NCBI RefSeq assembly: GCF_963576615.1
Contig: NC_088712.1
Span: 23,279,870-23,343,869, forward strand
Direction: 5' to 3'
Source: Watersipora subatra
Taxonomy: Eukaryota; Bryozoa; Gymnolaemata; Cheilostomatida; Watersiporidae
DNA length: 64,000 nucleotides
A program made the translations under genes and the position numbers. Below the pieces are notes generated by a model, which was given only the letters and a program-made list of their open reading frames with translations, did no database searches and was not told the origin of the DNA. Position 1 is the stretch's first letter; each line of letters starts with the position of its first letter. Positions 12,062 to 23,110 of this stretch are shown here, piece by piece.

Positions 12062-13475
12062 CTAAACATAGAGGGATCCTAATAGAGGAACTCATAGAAA
12101 GTGACAAATAAATCCTATGAGTTTTGTTGATAACTAAGGGTCATCGTATACAATAATATCTCTAAAAGGAAGTGACCCAACATATGAGGAAATAGAGATG
12201 CGATAAGGATTTCGAACAAGTTTCATCTTGGAGATACAGGAAAATTTTCACATGCAAGCGTACAACCCATTTCTCAATAACCACTATATGGCCAAATATG
12301 TGAGAGACCAAAATCGAGAACAGCATCGCTCGGTTTACTTTCTCTAATCATTTTGAAAGAGTTGTTCAAATTTTTGCTGAAGGTCATAGCAAATGTGAAA
12401 CAAAAAGCTCCAAACAGAAAGGAGCTAACAAAGAGTTAAAACGACAGTAAGTTTAGTAAATAATTAAAACTCGGCTTTGTAAGTGTATTCAGAAAGCTAA
12501 TAATTTAAGTTAAATTCAGTTTCTGTTACGTAATGTCACAAATGTTTTGGGTACCAAACAAGTTTGAGAGACTTGAAGGCGTCGCTATCAAGTCTCTCGG
12601 ACCACCATTTGCCAGTACGTAAAATCGTACAGTAGTGTCCATAGTAAAACCAATTTTTATCTAAATTCAGCCTTAAAATAATCTCAGTCTTTTTATGAAA
12701 ATTAGATAAGGTATTTAACAATGTCGTAGCTTATTACAGAATGTTTAATAGTGTGAATGCCAAGAAAAATGACCTCGAGAAAGCACGATAACTACACTAA
12801 CTTGAATAAAAATTTGCTTTTTATTCATTTTAGGCAAAGACTCGTTGTATTTGAGTTTCCTTTCAAACAATGATTACTGGGTTTCACAATGATAACATCA
12901 TTGAACATAAAGAACTATTTATAAAAGAAAAAAGATATTCCCATTTGTAACAGATATATGAAAACTCCTAACATAAATTTAAAATGTTTATGAAACATTT
13001 CAGAGTAATTCTTTCTTCCGGTAATCCACAAATATTTTGAGTCTGATTCAATTCATGAACATGACTGATTTTCATCATTAAAATGTAGCAATATTTACCT
13101 GAGTAAAAATTTAACAACTTACCTCACTCATGATTGTCTTGCAGAACCTTCATAATTTCAAGGTATCTAGGAAGCTGTCGTTATCAAAACCTGCAGCTTC
13201 AAGTCAAGAATCTGTAGTTCTTTCTCTCATATCCTCATGAACACGGCTGTGGAAACGGAATACCAAATGCAGAAATTATTGATTAAACCATACTGACCTC
13301 CGCAAAAAAAGCAAACTATCAGCTTAGTTGCCAACAACCTAAACTATGAGACAGCAATCTAAAGGAAACAAGGCAGTTGCTAAGATGGTGCTAAAACGGA
13401 TGAAAATAATGACATGATACATAATTAACTAACCCTTTCATTATTTGCTGCCTTATGTCATAATTCAAAGATATC

Positions 13476-14383
13476 TTTTCCTGTGGTCGTTCCATGTATT
13501 GATTTTAATCCTAAAAGTTCCTCTGTGACGCACAGGCTCGAGTCTACTCCACGGATGAAGATTGACAGCTGGGCAGTATCAGACGTGTCGCTGCTCTCAT
13601 CCACAGCAAGGGAGTATGTTGTTATGTTGTTGTATTATTAGTTGTTCATGTAGATTAGTGGAAAGCTCACACACGCGCTCAGCCACGGTATTTCTGCTCA
13701 GGCTCACGTTTAAAAATTCTTGCTTCTTATCTGGGCACACGATGTCGCAAACTTTGACCATGCACTTTTTGACAAACTCTCCCTCACTGAAGGGCCGGGC
13801 TGATTTTGCGATCTCTGCTGCCACAATAAAGCTGGCTTTTACAGCAGCTTCACTTTTTGATTTTGCTTTCGTGAACAAGGTCTGCCTGCAAGCCAGACTT
13901 CTTTTCATCTCCTCCACCTTTTGCAGCTTCTGCTCTAGGTCCAGGTCCTTGTACTTTTCATAATGTTTCGTTTCATAGTGTCTTCTTATGTTATATTCTT
14001 TTATTACAGCCACGCTAGCTCCGCACACAAGACAAACAGGTTTGTCCTTTATAGTCGTGAACAAATAATTTGCCTCCCACCTGTCTTGGAAGGTCCTGTT
14101 GTCTATCTTTCGTTTGACCATTTTTGTGGAGGGTGAAATTATTAATTTGTCCGATGCGACCGAGGCATGGATGACTGACTGTAAACAGAAGAAAGGAGCG
14201 CTTGCCGGGTTTTACTGCGCGGCAAAATACTAGCAAAGCATTATGGGATTTGTAGTATTAGCGGCACAGTATATACCGCGGGCCAGCTCTAATGCACATT
14301 TGATATGATCTCGCGGGCCAATTATAATCACACTGCGGGCCAAATTTGGCCCGCGGGCCTGAGTTTGACACATATGCCTTAGA
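13476..14383 (-). pseudogene. Truncated hAT-family transposase (BED finger, GTF2IRD2/ZBED-like)
   Basis: The minus-strand frame 14121-13597 (174 codons) starts MVKRKIDNRTFQDRWEANYL. It shows a BED-type zinc finger (CLVC, then H...TKHY at about residues 30-53) and an alpha-helical stretch typical of Charlie-like hAT transposases. After a frame break near 13600-13620 the reading continues in another frame to 13478 with AVDESSDTSDTAQLSIFIRG and ELLGLKSIHGTTTGKDI, the hAT block around the first catalytic aspartate. The rest of the catalytic domain, including the second and third acidic residues, is missing. The right end at about 14383 begins TATGTGTCAAACTC followed by GGCCCGCGGGCC repeats, as hAT ends do. 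It joins block A at a GATATC microhomology. Dead copy. Confidence 0.82.
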
Positions 14384-15404
14384 GTCATTCATATGCCAAC
14401 TTCAGCTCTACGAGTTCCACATAAAGACTTTGTTGGGTACCGAGTTTCAGGGATTTTAGCAAGTGTATGAACAGGGGAGGCGGAGGCGGTCTTAACCGCA
14501 CCCCATGGGGAGCCCTATCTATTATAATGATTTGCTTTCTGATTAACCTCCAGTTTCTGTATGTTCTGAGTCTTTGGCTGGCAAAGGAAGTGTCGGTCTC
14601 TATCAGGTCTTCTCTTTACAGGTGTTATATTCTCTAGACTTGCATCTGCAGAATTGCGCCATAAAACCTCTAATTGAACGCCTCCTCCGTTTAACCACCA
14701 CATTGATGTTCTATAATATTTAAAAACCAGTAAAAACAAGTGTCCAATAGAAAAAAGATTCTACAAAATCATATTAGTAATGACTCTGTTACAACAATAA
14801 CTATTAATTCTTTTCATTGTTCCGTTCATATCAAAGTCTATTTTCCAACTTTAAATCATTTCAGTTTTTTGCTAAAATGCTAAAGCAACACCAAAGACAT
14901 AATTAATAACCATGTCAAGCTAATAACAGTTCCTTGTTTACTTTGACATATTTAAAAACAGTTCATATTCACAATGGCATATGGAATGACTCACTTTAGG
15001 CTAAAGGTTGTGCTGCATGAGTGTGCACATTTCTAAAATTGAGAATCATTTGTGCGAAATGCAACCAGCAAAGTTTTGATCTGCACAAAAGTAGTTTAGA
15101 TATTATTATCAACTAATTCAGCAGTGTAAAAATGAGCTGAAATCATGAAACATTGTGGATAGTATTGTGCAGCTACAAAAATGTTTGTTTCATCGGAAGC
15201 AACAATCTGAACACAACTGGCTGTCCTAAAGAACACAAAAGTGTCCTAGGGTAGTTTTGAGGTAACTTTTCAAGTCAGTTTATTGTTAACAATAACAATA
15301 AAATTGCTCTATTTAATGACCTCATCTTCTTATTCATTGCTAGTTGATTAGTCTATAAGCAATTATTTAATTGAACTACTGGTTAGTTTGATTGTTAATC
15401 GGTT
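14384..15404. other. Intergenic, no gene seen
   Basis: No supported exon. Sequence becomes T/G-rich toward the minisatellite. Confidence 0.4.
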
Positions 15405-17971
15405 CATTACATGTTAATTGATTGCTTGTTAGTTGTTTGCTTGTTATTTGTTTGCTTGTTAGCTGTTTGCTTGTTAGTTGTTCGCTTGTTAGTGGTTTGT
15501 TTGTTAGTTGTTGGCTTGTTAGTTGTTTGCTTGTTAGTTGTTTGCTTGTTAGTTGTCTGCTTGTTAGCTATTTGTTTGTTAGTAGTTTGCTTGTTAGTTA
15601 TTTGCTTGATAGTTGTTTGCTTGTTAGTTGTTTGCTTGTTAGTTGTTTGCTTGTTAGTTGTTTGCTTGTAGGTTGTCTGCTTGTTAGCTATTTGTTTGTT
15701 AGTAGTTTGCTTGTTAGTTATTTGCTTGATAGTTGTTTGCTTGTTAGTTGTTTGCTTGATAGTTGTTTGCTTGTTAGTTGTTTGCTTGTTAATTGTTTGC
15801 TTGTTAGTTGTTTGCTTGTTAGTTGTTTGCTTGTTAGTTGTTTGCTTGTTAGTTGTTTGCTTGTTAGTTGTTTGCTTGTTAGTTGTCTGCTTGTTAGCTA
15901 TTTGTTTGTTAGTAGTTTGCTTGTTAGCTATTTGCTTGTTATTTGTTTGCTTGTTAGCTGTTTGCTTGTTAGTTGTTCGCTTGTTAGTGGTTTGTTTGTT
16001 AGTTGTTTGCTTGTTAGTAGTTTGCTTGTTAGTTATTTGCTTGATAGTTGTTTGCTTGTTAGTTGTTTGCTTGATAGTTGTTTGCTTGTTAGTTGTTTGC
16101 TTGTTAGTTGTTTGCTTGTTAGTTGTTTGCTTGTTAGTTGTCTGCTTGTTAGCTATTTGTTTGTTAGTAGTTTGCTTGTTAGTTATTTGCTTGATAGTTG
16201 TTTGCTTGTTAGTTGTTTGCTTGTTAGTTGCTTGCTAGTTATTTGCTTGTTAGTTGTTTGCTTGTTAGTTGTCTGATTGTTAGTTATTTGCTTGTTAGTT
16301 GTCTGCTTGCTAGTTATTTGCTTGTTAGTTGTTTGCTTGTTAGTTATTTACTTGTTAGTTGTTGACTTGTTAGTTGTTTGCTTGTTAGTTGTTTGCTTGT
16401 TAGTTGTCTGCTTGTTAGTTATTTGCTTGTTAGTTGTTTGCTTGTTAGTTGTCTGATTGTTAGTTAATTGCTTGTTAGTTGTCTGCTTGTTAGTTATTTG
16501 CTTGTTAGTTGTTTGCTTGTTAGTTGTTTACTTGGTAGTTGTTGGCTTGTTAGTTGTTTGCTTAATAGTTGTTTGCTTGTTAGTTGTTTGCTTGTTAGTT
16601 GTCTGCTTGTTAGCTATTTGTTTGTTAGTAGTTTGCTTGTTAGTTATTTGCTTGATAGTTGTTTGCTTGTTAGTTGTTTGCTTGTTAGTTGTTTGCTTGT
16701 TGGTTGTCTGCTTGTTAGCTATTTGTTTGTTAGTAGTTTGCTTGTTAGTTATTTGCTTGATAGTTGTTTGCTTGTTAGTTGTTTGTTTGTTAGTTGTTTG
16801 CTTGTTAGTTGTCTGCTTGTTAGCTATTTGTTTGTTAGTAGTTTGCTTGTTAGTTATTTGCTTGATAGTTGTCTGCTCGTTAGTTGTTTGCTTGTTAGTT
16901 GTTTGCTTGTTAGTTATTTGCTTGTTACTTGTTTGCTTGTTAGTTGTTTGCTTGTTAGTGGTTTGTTTGTTAGTTGTTCGCTTGTTAGTTTCTTGCTTGT
17001 TAGTTGTTTGCTTGTTAGTTGTCTGCGTGTTAGTTATTTGCTTGTTAGTTGTCTGTTTGTTAGTTGTTTGCTTGTTAGTTGTCTGCTTGTTAGCTATTTG
17101 TTTCTTAGTAGTTTGCTTGTTAGTTATTTGCTTGATAGTTGTTTGCTTGTTAGTTGTTTGCTTGTTAGTTGTTTGCTTGTTAGTTGTTTGCTTGTTAGTT
17201 GTTTGCTTGTTAGTTGTCTGCTTGTTAGTTATTTGCTTGTTAGCTGTTTGTTTGTTGTTTGCTTGTTGGTTGTCTGCTTGTTAGTTATTGCTTGCTTGTT
17301 AGTTGTCTGCTTGTTAGTTATTGCTTGCTTGTTTGTTGATTGCTTGTTAGTTGTTTGCTTGTTAGTTGTTTGCTTGTTAGTTGTCTGCTTGTTAGTTATT
17401 TGCTTGTTAGTTATTTGCTTGTTAGTTGTTTGTTTGTTATTTGTTTGCTTGTTAGTTGTCTGCTTGTTAGTTATTGCTTGCTTGTTAGTTGATTGCTTGT
17501 TAGTTGTTTGCTTGTTAGTTATTTACTTGTTTGCTTGTTAGTTGTTTGCTTGTTAGTTGTTTGCTTGTTAGTTGTTTGCTTGTTAGTTGTCTGCTTGTTA
17601 GTTATTTGCTTGTTAGTTGTTTGCTTGTTAGTTGTCTGATTGTTAGTTAATTGCTTGTTAGTTGTCTGCTTGTTAGTTATTTGCTTGTTAATTGTTTGCT
17701 TGTTAGTTATTTACTTGTTAGTTGTTGGCTTGTTAGTTGTTTGCTTGTTAGTTGTTTGCTTGTTAGTTGCTTGCTAGTTATTTGCTTGTTAGTTGTTTGC
17801 TTGTTAGTTGTCTGATTGTTAGTTATTCGCTTGTTAGTTGTCTGCTTGCTAGTTATTTGCTTGTTAGTTGTTTGCTTGTTAGTTATTTACTTGTTAGTTG
17901 TTGACTTGTTAGTTGTTTGCTTGTTAGTTGCTTGCTTGTTAGTTGTTTAGTTGTTTGCTTGTTAGTTGTTT
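15405..17971 (+). repeat. 15-bp minisatellite (about 170 units) with higher-order structure
   Basis: Tandem array of the unit TTGCTTGTTAGTTGT and variants over about 2.57 kb. Variant units recur in a fixed order. The block containing TAGCTATTTGTTTGTTAGTA starts near 15566, 15686, 15896, 16611, 16716 and 16821 (spacings of 105 or 120 bp in places), so groups of seven or eight units were themselves duplicated. Because 15 is a multiple of three, two plus-strand frames stay open for up to 357 codons (Leu-Leu-Val-Val-Cys type pentapeptides). I regard these as non-coding. The plus strand is strongly T/G biased. Confidence 0.95.
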
Positions 17972-17999
17972 GTCCTCTGATTGATGCTCTCAATGAATT

Positions 18000-18700
18000 C
18001 TTCTGTCTTTTGCTTAGCTCTACACGAGTACGGGTACCACCGGTAGTTGCCGGCGGCATCGCAATAGTTTTGCGCTGTTCAAATTTCGCAAAAGGCTGCT
18101 GGCAAAACCTTCCTGAAACGCGATGTACGGGTGAAGGTCACCATTATAGAAACGACATGGCTAGCGAACATTTTATTCGATTACGCGATTATGTTTAGCA
18201 ATGCATCTTTTATGTGAACATACGCCTCCGAGCCTAACGTCGCAAAAGTTTGCTGCGCAAGTTACCGCCGGAGTATCGCAATCGATATAGGAACCAGGCT
18301 TAAGCCTGGTGATAATCTTGCACAGCAAAAAACTTGTGACGCTGAACTCGGCGGTTTCTCTCTACATTAAACTGCTTTGCTAATAATGCAGTTTTATTAG
18401 CAATACAATTATTTATTCATTAAAATCTTTAGAATTACTTTTAAAACATTCATGCGACATGCCATTTTACAATGATCCTCACTTGTACAGTACATTTTGG
18501 GAAAGTTCAATTTGCAACTTGTCGCAAAAGTTGCAAGTTGAACTTTTGCGCTGACCGCCGAAATAGCCTGCTCAAAGTCTTACATTTCCCCCTTGATAGC
18601 CATACAGTGCTGTCGAATGAACTTGCAGCATATATGGGAACCAGTCTAGAGGGCCAGCAGGCCCTGGTTCTATCTATCAGCCCAGTTGTAGTGGTGTGGT
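18000..18700. other. GC-richer non-coding segment with palindromes
   Basis: Contains a perfect 18-bp palindrome ACCAGGCTTAAGCCTGGT (18293-18310). It is flanked symmetrically by CGCAAAAGTTTGCTGCGCAAG on the left and an inverted, imperfect copy on the right, giving a foldback from about 18236 to 18365. A second inverted pair (GGGAACCAG ... CTGGTTC) lies at 18638-18670. Possibly a decayed MITE. No gene. Confidence 0.45.
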
Positions 18701-18779
18701 AGGCAATAGCAATCGGCGAACTAATGTATTCATTATTGGATAATATATTTTTGGATTGTTGAATTTTCAAGTGTGATAC

Positions 18780-19740
18780 AACATTAAAAGAGAAAGATAT
18801 AACATCTTTGATTAAGAAACTCTCAAATAATTCTTAAAACTTGCATATACACAGTGTATTTGATTACAACCGAGAACATTCTCATATAAATATCCATACT
18901 CAAGAATAAAATAGGTTGTACGACCAGGGAGACAAATCCTAGTATTCCAGTGCGATTATCCTAATTGTCTTGAAATTATTATATTAGTACTTGTATGGCC
19001 CTGGCAATAACTTAACTCGATCCATTGTTTATCTATTAAAACTATGTTTCTGAATTTCTTTGTAAGAATAGGTGAAACTAAAGGGGCAATGATAACAATA
19101 GTTCATGGCGAAGCTCTCTTTCCCATCTCAAGCCTAATTAGAACCATGACAATGCATGCAACCAGTCCTATTGTCGATCTGGCTGATTGCCAGCATAGGC
19201 TCCTTTCCAGGGTCATTATATAATGCTCTTTTTTATGAAAACAGCAACAAGGCTTAGCAAGGCTACAGTCAACACCTGGCAACCTAATACATTGATTTAT
19301 TATTCATATATAAAATACTTCTAAAGCAAAATTTAAGGAAGGCCTAAAAACAAAACTAACATTATAGGTTAATTATAGTTTTTATTTTTTACTCTTGGTC
19401 TTTTCTTCCACTTTGCGTCTCCTCGCGGTGCTGCCGAGCACGGTATTTCTCCGTAGTAGATGGCGGCTCAGTGGAGAAAGCTGCATTTCTACGAATGTTG
19501 GCTGCGCTGCCAGGGAGCGAGACGGGTGCAGAAGTGGATGGCTCAGAAGCATATGGCCGAGCGTAAGACTATGAAGACTTGGCCTTTGAGTCAGCTCTGT
19601 TGCGCCTCGCATTTTCATATGGCTATGTAGTGTGTTAAGTCTCAAATAGAGACTCAGCTGCTAGTCATTTGTAATAATGTCTCGATCGATCTCCACATGT
19701 CTTTACACAACGACCTTTATTCTCGTGACATTGACTGTAG
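18780..19740. other. Intergenic; possible coding remnant near 19380-19620
   Basis: A minus-strand stretch at about 19590-19385 reads as coding-like text (for example SAANIRRNAAFSTEPPSTTE, then KYRARQHREE) without start or splice sites. I cannot name it. The rest shows nothing. Confidence 0.2.
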
Positions 19741-19749
19741 TCTCTGGTA

Positions 19750-19883
19750 TTAATAGTTCATCTTGTAGAGGATGACCTCCTTGCTGTTATATTTAGGAAG
19801 GAGTAAGGTGGAACCTGACACATCTAAGGAGTACACACTACCTCCAGCTATATCATCATGTGCCATCTGAGAGACTATATTCC
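19750..19883 (-). CDS. Terminal exon of TRIM/NHL-like gene 2
   Basis: Minus-strand acceptor tattgtag ends at 19884. The first two bases GG complete a Gly codon with the single base left by the preceding exon (20645), so the phases agree. It encodes about 43 residues (NIVSQMAHDDIAGGSVYSLD ... SKEVILYK) and ends with TAA at 19750. This is the last blade of the beta-propeller. An extra mini-exon at about 19940-19970 (EELPDSSVH) is possible but not needed. Confidence 0.72.
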
Positions 19884-20644
19884 CTACAATATATAATAAT
19901 AAATACGCAGTCAGACTTCCACTAATAAATATTAGCTCTACATGGACACTGCTGTCAGGCAGTTCTTCTTGATAGAAACATAAAATAAACATGGAATCAC
20001 AGCCAAAGCTGACACAAAATTTTATGGAAAATTTCTAAGCTGTAGATACTTGGCTCTCTCATAAACCAATAATAACCACTGTGCCATGGAATGACACTAG
20101 GGCAGGGTAGCAGGTCCTCCCCTAGATTGGTACGAGCATCTCTATATTTATCTCAGTTGTGATAAGAGCTGGGAATGCTATTTTATAACACACAGTACAC
20201 TCACAAGTGCACTCATAAGTACTTGATTAGGAAGAACAGAGTACAGGATTTCTACAGTAAAATAAAGTTCATCACTGCTATCTTACATAATGATAAGGTA
20301 CTGATACACACTTTCTTGTTGTTAATATAACACACTGCTTTAGTAGTTTTCATCTTATTTTTCATTAAAAATTATGACAAATTTTGTAAAATTTCAGTTT
20401 TGTGTTATGAGCCAATCAATAATTTTTGTAAAACAGTTTCATTCAAATTTGCCTACAATGTGAACTCAGACTACTTTTTGCGAGAGCTCAGTCTATCAAC
20501 CAATTTTGCTAGTCATATTTCAACTGTACATGAAATATGATTTGGCATTGCTTCCTTATAACCATGTACACAATTTAACTATAATGTATTCCTGCATAAT
20601 AGCAATACATATTATAATAACCCTGCATCATGATAATAACTAAC

Positions 20645-21355
20645 CTGTAGTAGAATTAATAATGCATATAGTCTTGTTGTTGGGTGCAGCCAGTAGAACA
20701 TATTCACCATAGCTGACCAGCCCTTCAGGTCTCTTCACTCCAGTGAGAGTCCACAGGACTTCATGGGTGGCCGTGTCTATTTTAAATACTTTGGAATGTC
20801 TGTAGGATGATAAGATGAGAGACGAGCTGTCAGGGGAGCACATGGTGACATGGTTGCTATTAGTGAGAGGAGGACAGGGAATATGATGTAGAACCTGACC
20901 ATCTAAGGAGTAGGTAGTGATCCTGCTGTTGGGTGGGTCAGCGATAAGAACCTTGTCATTAATAATCACCAGCATGTCAGAGATGTAGATATGAAATGGA
21001 TGCTTCCAGCTGGTGATGAGTTCCCCTTCTATGCTGTAGACACTGACTGTACAAGGACTAGTATGGGACAGACTGTAGAGCCTGTCCTTGTAGCAAGTGA
21101 GAGACTCTACTGAACCGGAGGTTGAGATGAACTTGTTGGTGATGTTATTATCAATGTCTACTCTGCTGACTGTCTTATCCAATAGTCCAATATAAGTGTT
21201 ACCCTTATAGTGGCAGATGGAGAGGGGACGGGATGACAGTTGTATGCTGGACAGTCTGGTGAGGGACTTGGGGAGTTGAACATGTGGAGCTTTTTGTTCT
21301 TCAACGATAATATCACGGGATGAGATAACTTCTATCTCAATATCTCTTCTCTCAA
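20645..21355 (-). CDS. NHL-type beta-propeller exon of TRIM-like gene 2
   Basis: A 711-nt minus-strand exon with acceptor ttctacag (ending 21356) and donor ACAG|GTTAG (20644). Phase 1 entry joins it to the coiled-coil exon 23673-23565, giving ...QT-VERRDIEIEV. It encodes about 237 residues of repeated beta-strand units, for example KDRLYSLSHTSPCTVSVYS, NDKVLIADPPNSRITTYSLD and GEYVLLAAPNNKTICIINS. This is the pattern of the C-terminal substrate-binding propeller of TRIM2/3/32/71-like proteins. The frame is intact. By family, the propeller would recruit protein or RNA substrates to a RING ubiquitin ligase. No RING exon of this gene was found in the window. Confidence 0.8.
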
Positions 21356-21359
21356 CTGT

Positions 21360-23110
21360 AGAATATAGAGTGTATATGTAAGTAACAACAGTTCAATATT
21401 TTACACAGAAATATTGCACTTGGAAGAAAGATATTAGCTCATAGAATTCATGATTCCAGTTTTATCACCATCTTCACATTCCTCTGTAGGTAATATTAAA
21501 GTCATTTTTATTAAGTTTACATTTTTTCTGAGCGATACTAGAGCATTGAAAAACAATTATTTTATAAGATAAAAGCACTCAGAGTTCAGCCAATATGACA
21601 GCGCTGCTATACAATGATGCACAACTATAAACTAATAATTAGTTATATAATACTAATATCAACTGCCATCAGCAGTGTCTAATATTAAAAGTGAATATTC
21701 TGACGACAACTTTGTGTTCAAGGACCTTAAATATTCCAAGAAAATAACGAACGCTAGTTACACGCACGCCGGCTAACAGGAGCTGTAAAACGATGTTTTC
21801 AAATCAGCAAGGAAACCTCAGCCAATCACACACAGTTAAAAGAGCTAGTCGCGCTCGCCTGAGCGTATAGGAGGCGGAGATAATTCATCCCTGTACAACC
21901 AACCTGTTGAGTAGATTTGAAGGTTAACCTGTCAATGATGTTGCTCATACACGGCTAAAAGCTGTCAGACTAGCTAGAGCCTAACTAAGCTCACCTGATC
22001 CAGCTGAAACCTGCAGATTGATTGACAGACTGATCTATCAACCCAGTCAAGCTGGAAATAGCCTCTGGTCTACAGACTAATATTGTACTGACTAATATGA
22101 ACACTCTTCCCTACCATTATAAAACACAAATGGTTCTTGTTTAACTACTACTATGGAAAACTATCATAATTGTCTAACTGTGTGCACATGTGAGCAGAGA
22201 TAATAGCTATTTAATATTTAACTTTCTGTAATTTGTTTATGAGTAGTCTTATTATTATGAAAATTGTCAAGATTTATCTTCTTATCGGTTTTTGGGAATC
22301 ACTTTATATCAATTTTAATTTAGAAACAATTCGGCAATTAGATTGCCTGAAAAGTCAAAAACAGTCTCAAATTATAGAAATATACTGATATATTCTGATA
22401 AAGTTTACAAAAATTGTATGAGTTCACTTTAATGCCATTGTAGTCATGGCAGATTTTATTTCTCACTCACTAACTACTGAGGGTACACGAATCCAAAATG
22501 ATTAATTATGGAGCTATTACAGTAGTAGCACAGTTTTGACTAAATTCAGGCAAATGATATAATAATTCAGTATTAATTTAATACAACTGTTCATTGTTTT
22601 TTTTTGTATTACCACACTTTCACATACTAAAATGCGTAATATAAATATTGATAGAGTGCTATACACTTATTACTGACATATTCAAAATGTTTAATTCAAA
22701 GCATTTTTTGTAGTTTTCTCTTCTAGGTTTAGTGAGACAGAAAAAATTATTTTAATCTAGCTTTAAAATATTTATTCAATTTGAGTTTGAAAACTTGCAT
22801 CGACTTGATTTTTTGCGTTATATGGAATATTTTATGTAATTCTAAACAACAACCCTACATTTATTAGAATATTGATTTTAATAAGACCAGTGTGCACCCG
22901 TTTGTCCTCAGCCACGCAAAAAGAGTTAGAAAAAAGTTTCTTCACTTTGGAATTGAACAAGAGTACTCCAGTTTATGTTTCGGCATTCTAACCGGTACAT
23001 CCTTCAGCCACCTCACTACTTCATGAATTATCTGTACATATTTCGATTACTCATTACAGTTGCTTACGGCACATGAAACTGCTGAGCGAACTATACTCTC
23101 TTTATATGAA
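21360..23110 (-). other. Intron of TRIM-like gene 2
   Basis: Lies between the coiled-coil exon and the NHL exon. AT-rich. It has a short GC-richer block near 21750-21900. No other gene seen. Confidence 0.45.

Larger units (their letters stand above)
10951..13475. repeat. Segmental duplication block A
   Basis: Nearly colinear with block B at 23111-25086. Long stretches match, for example TCTTTAAGGAGAAGAAAAGC at about 11070 and 23230, and TGGCAAGCTATTTGGCTACT at about 11128 and 23289. Block A differs by the foldback insertion at about 11245-11815 and by the hAT fragment that begins where homology stops (13475). Both blocks carry the same minus-strand TRIM-like coiled-coil exon, so the duplication copied part of a gene. 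Confidence 0.8.

Noticed and set aside
15411..17541. Long plus-strand ORFs of 185-357 codons with LLVVC/LLVSC pentapeptides
   Set aside because: They are automatic products of a 15-bp tandem repeat without stops in two frames, both frames are open at once, and there is no gene context.
15405..17971. CRISPR-like appearance of the regular repeat
   Set aside because: There are no unique spacers, units are directly abutting, and the sequence is animal; it is a minisatellite.
19940..19975. Mini-exon EELPDSSVH between the NHL exon and the terminal exon
   Set aside because: The direct join of 20645 to 19883 is already in phase and gives a complete last blade. The mini-exon has weak splice signals.
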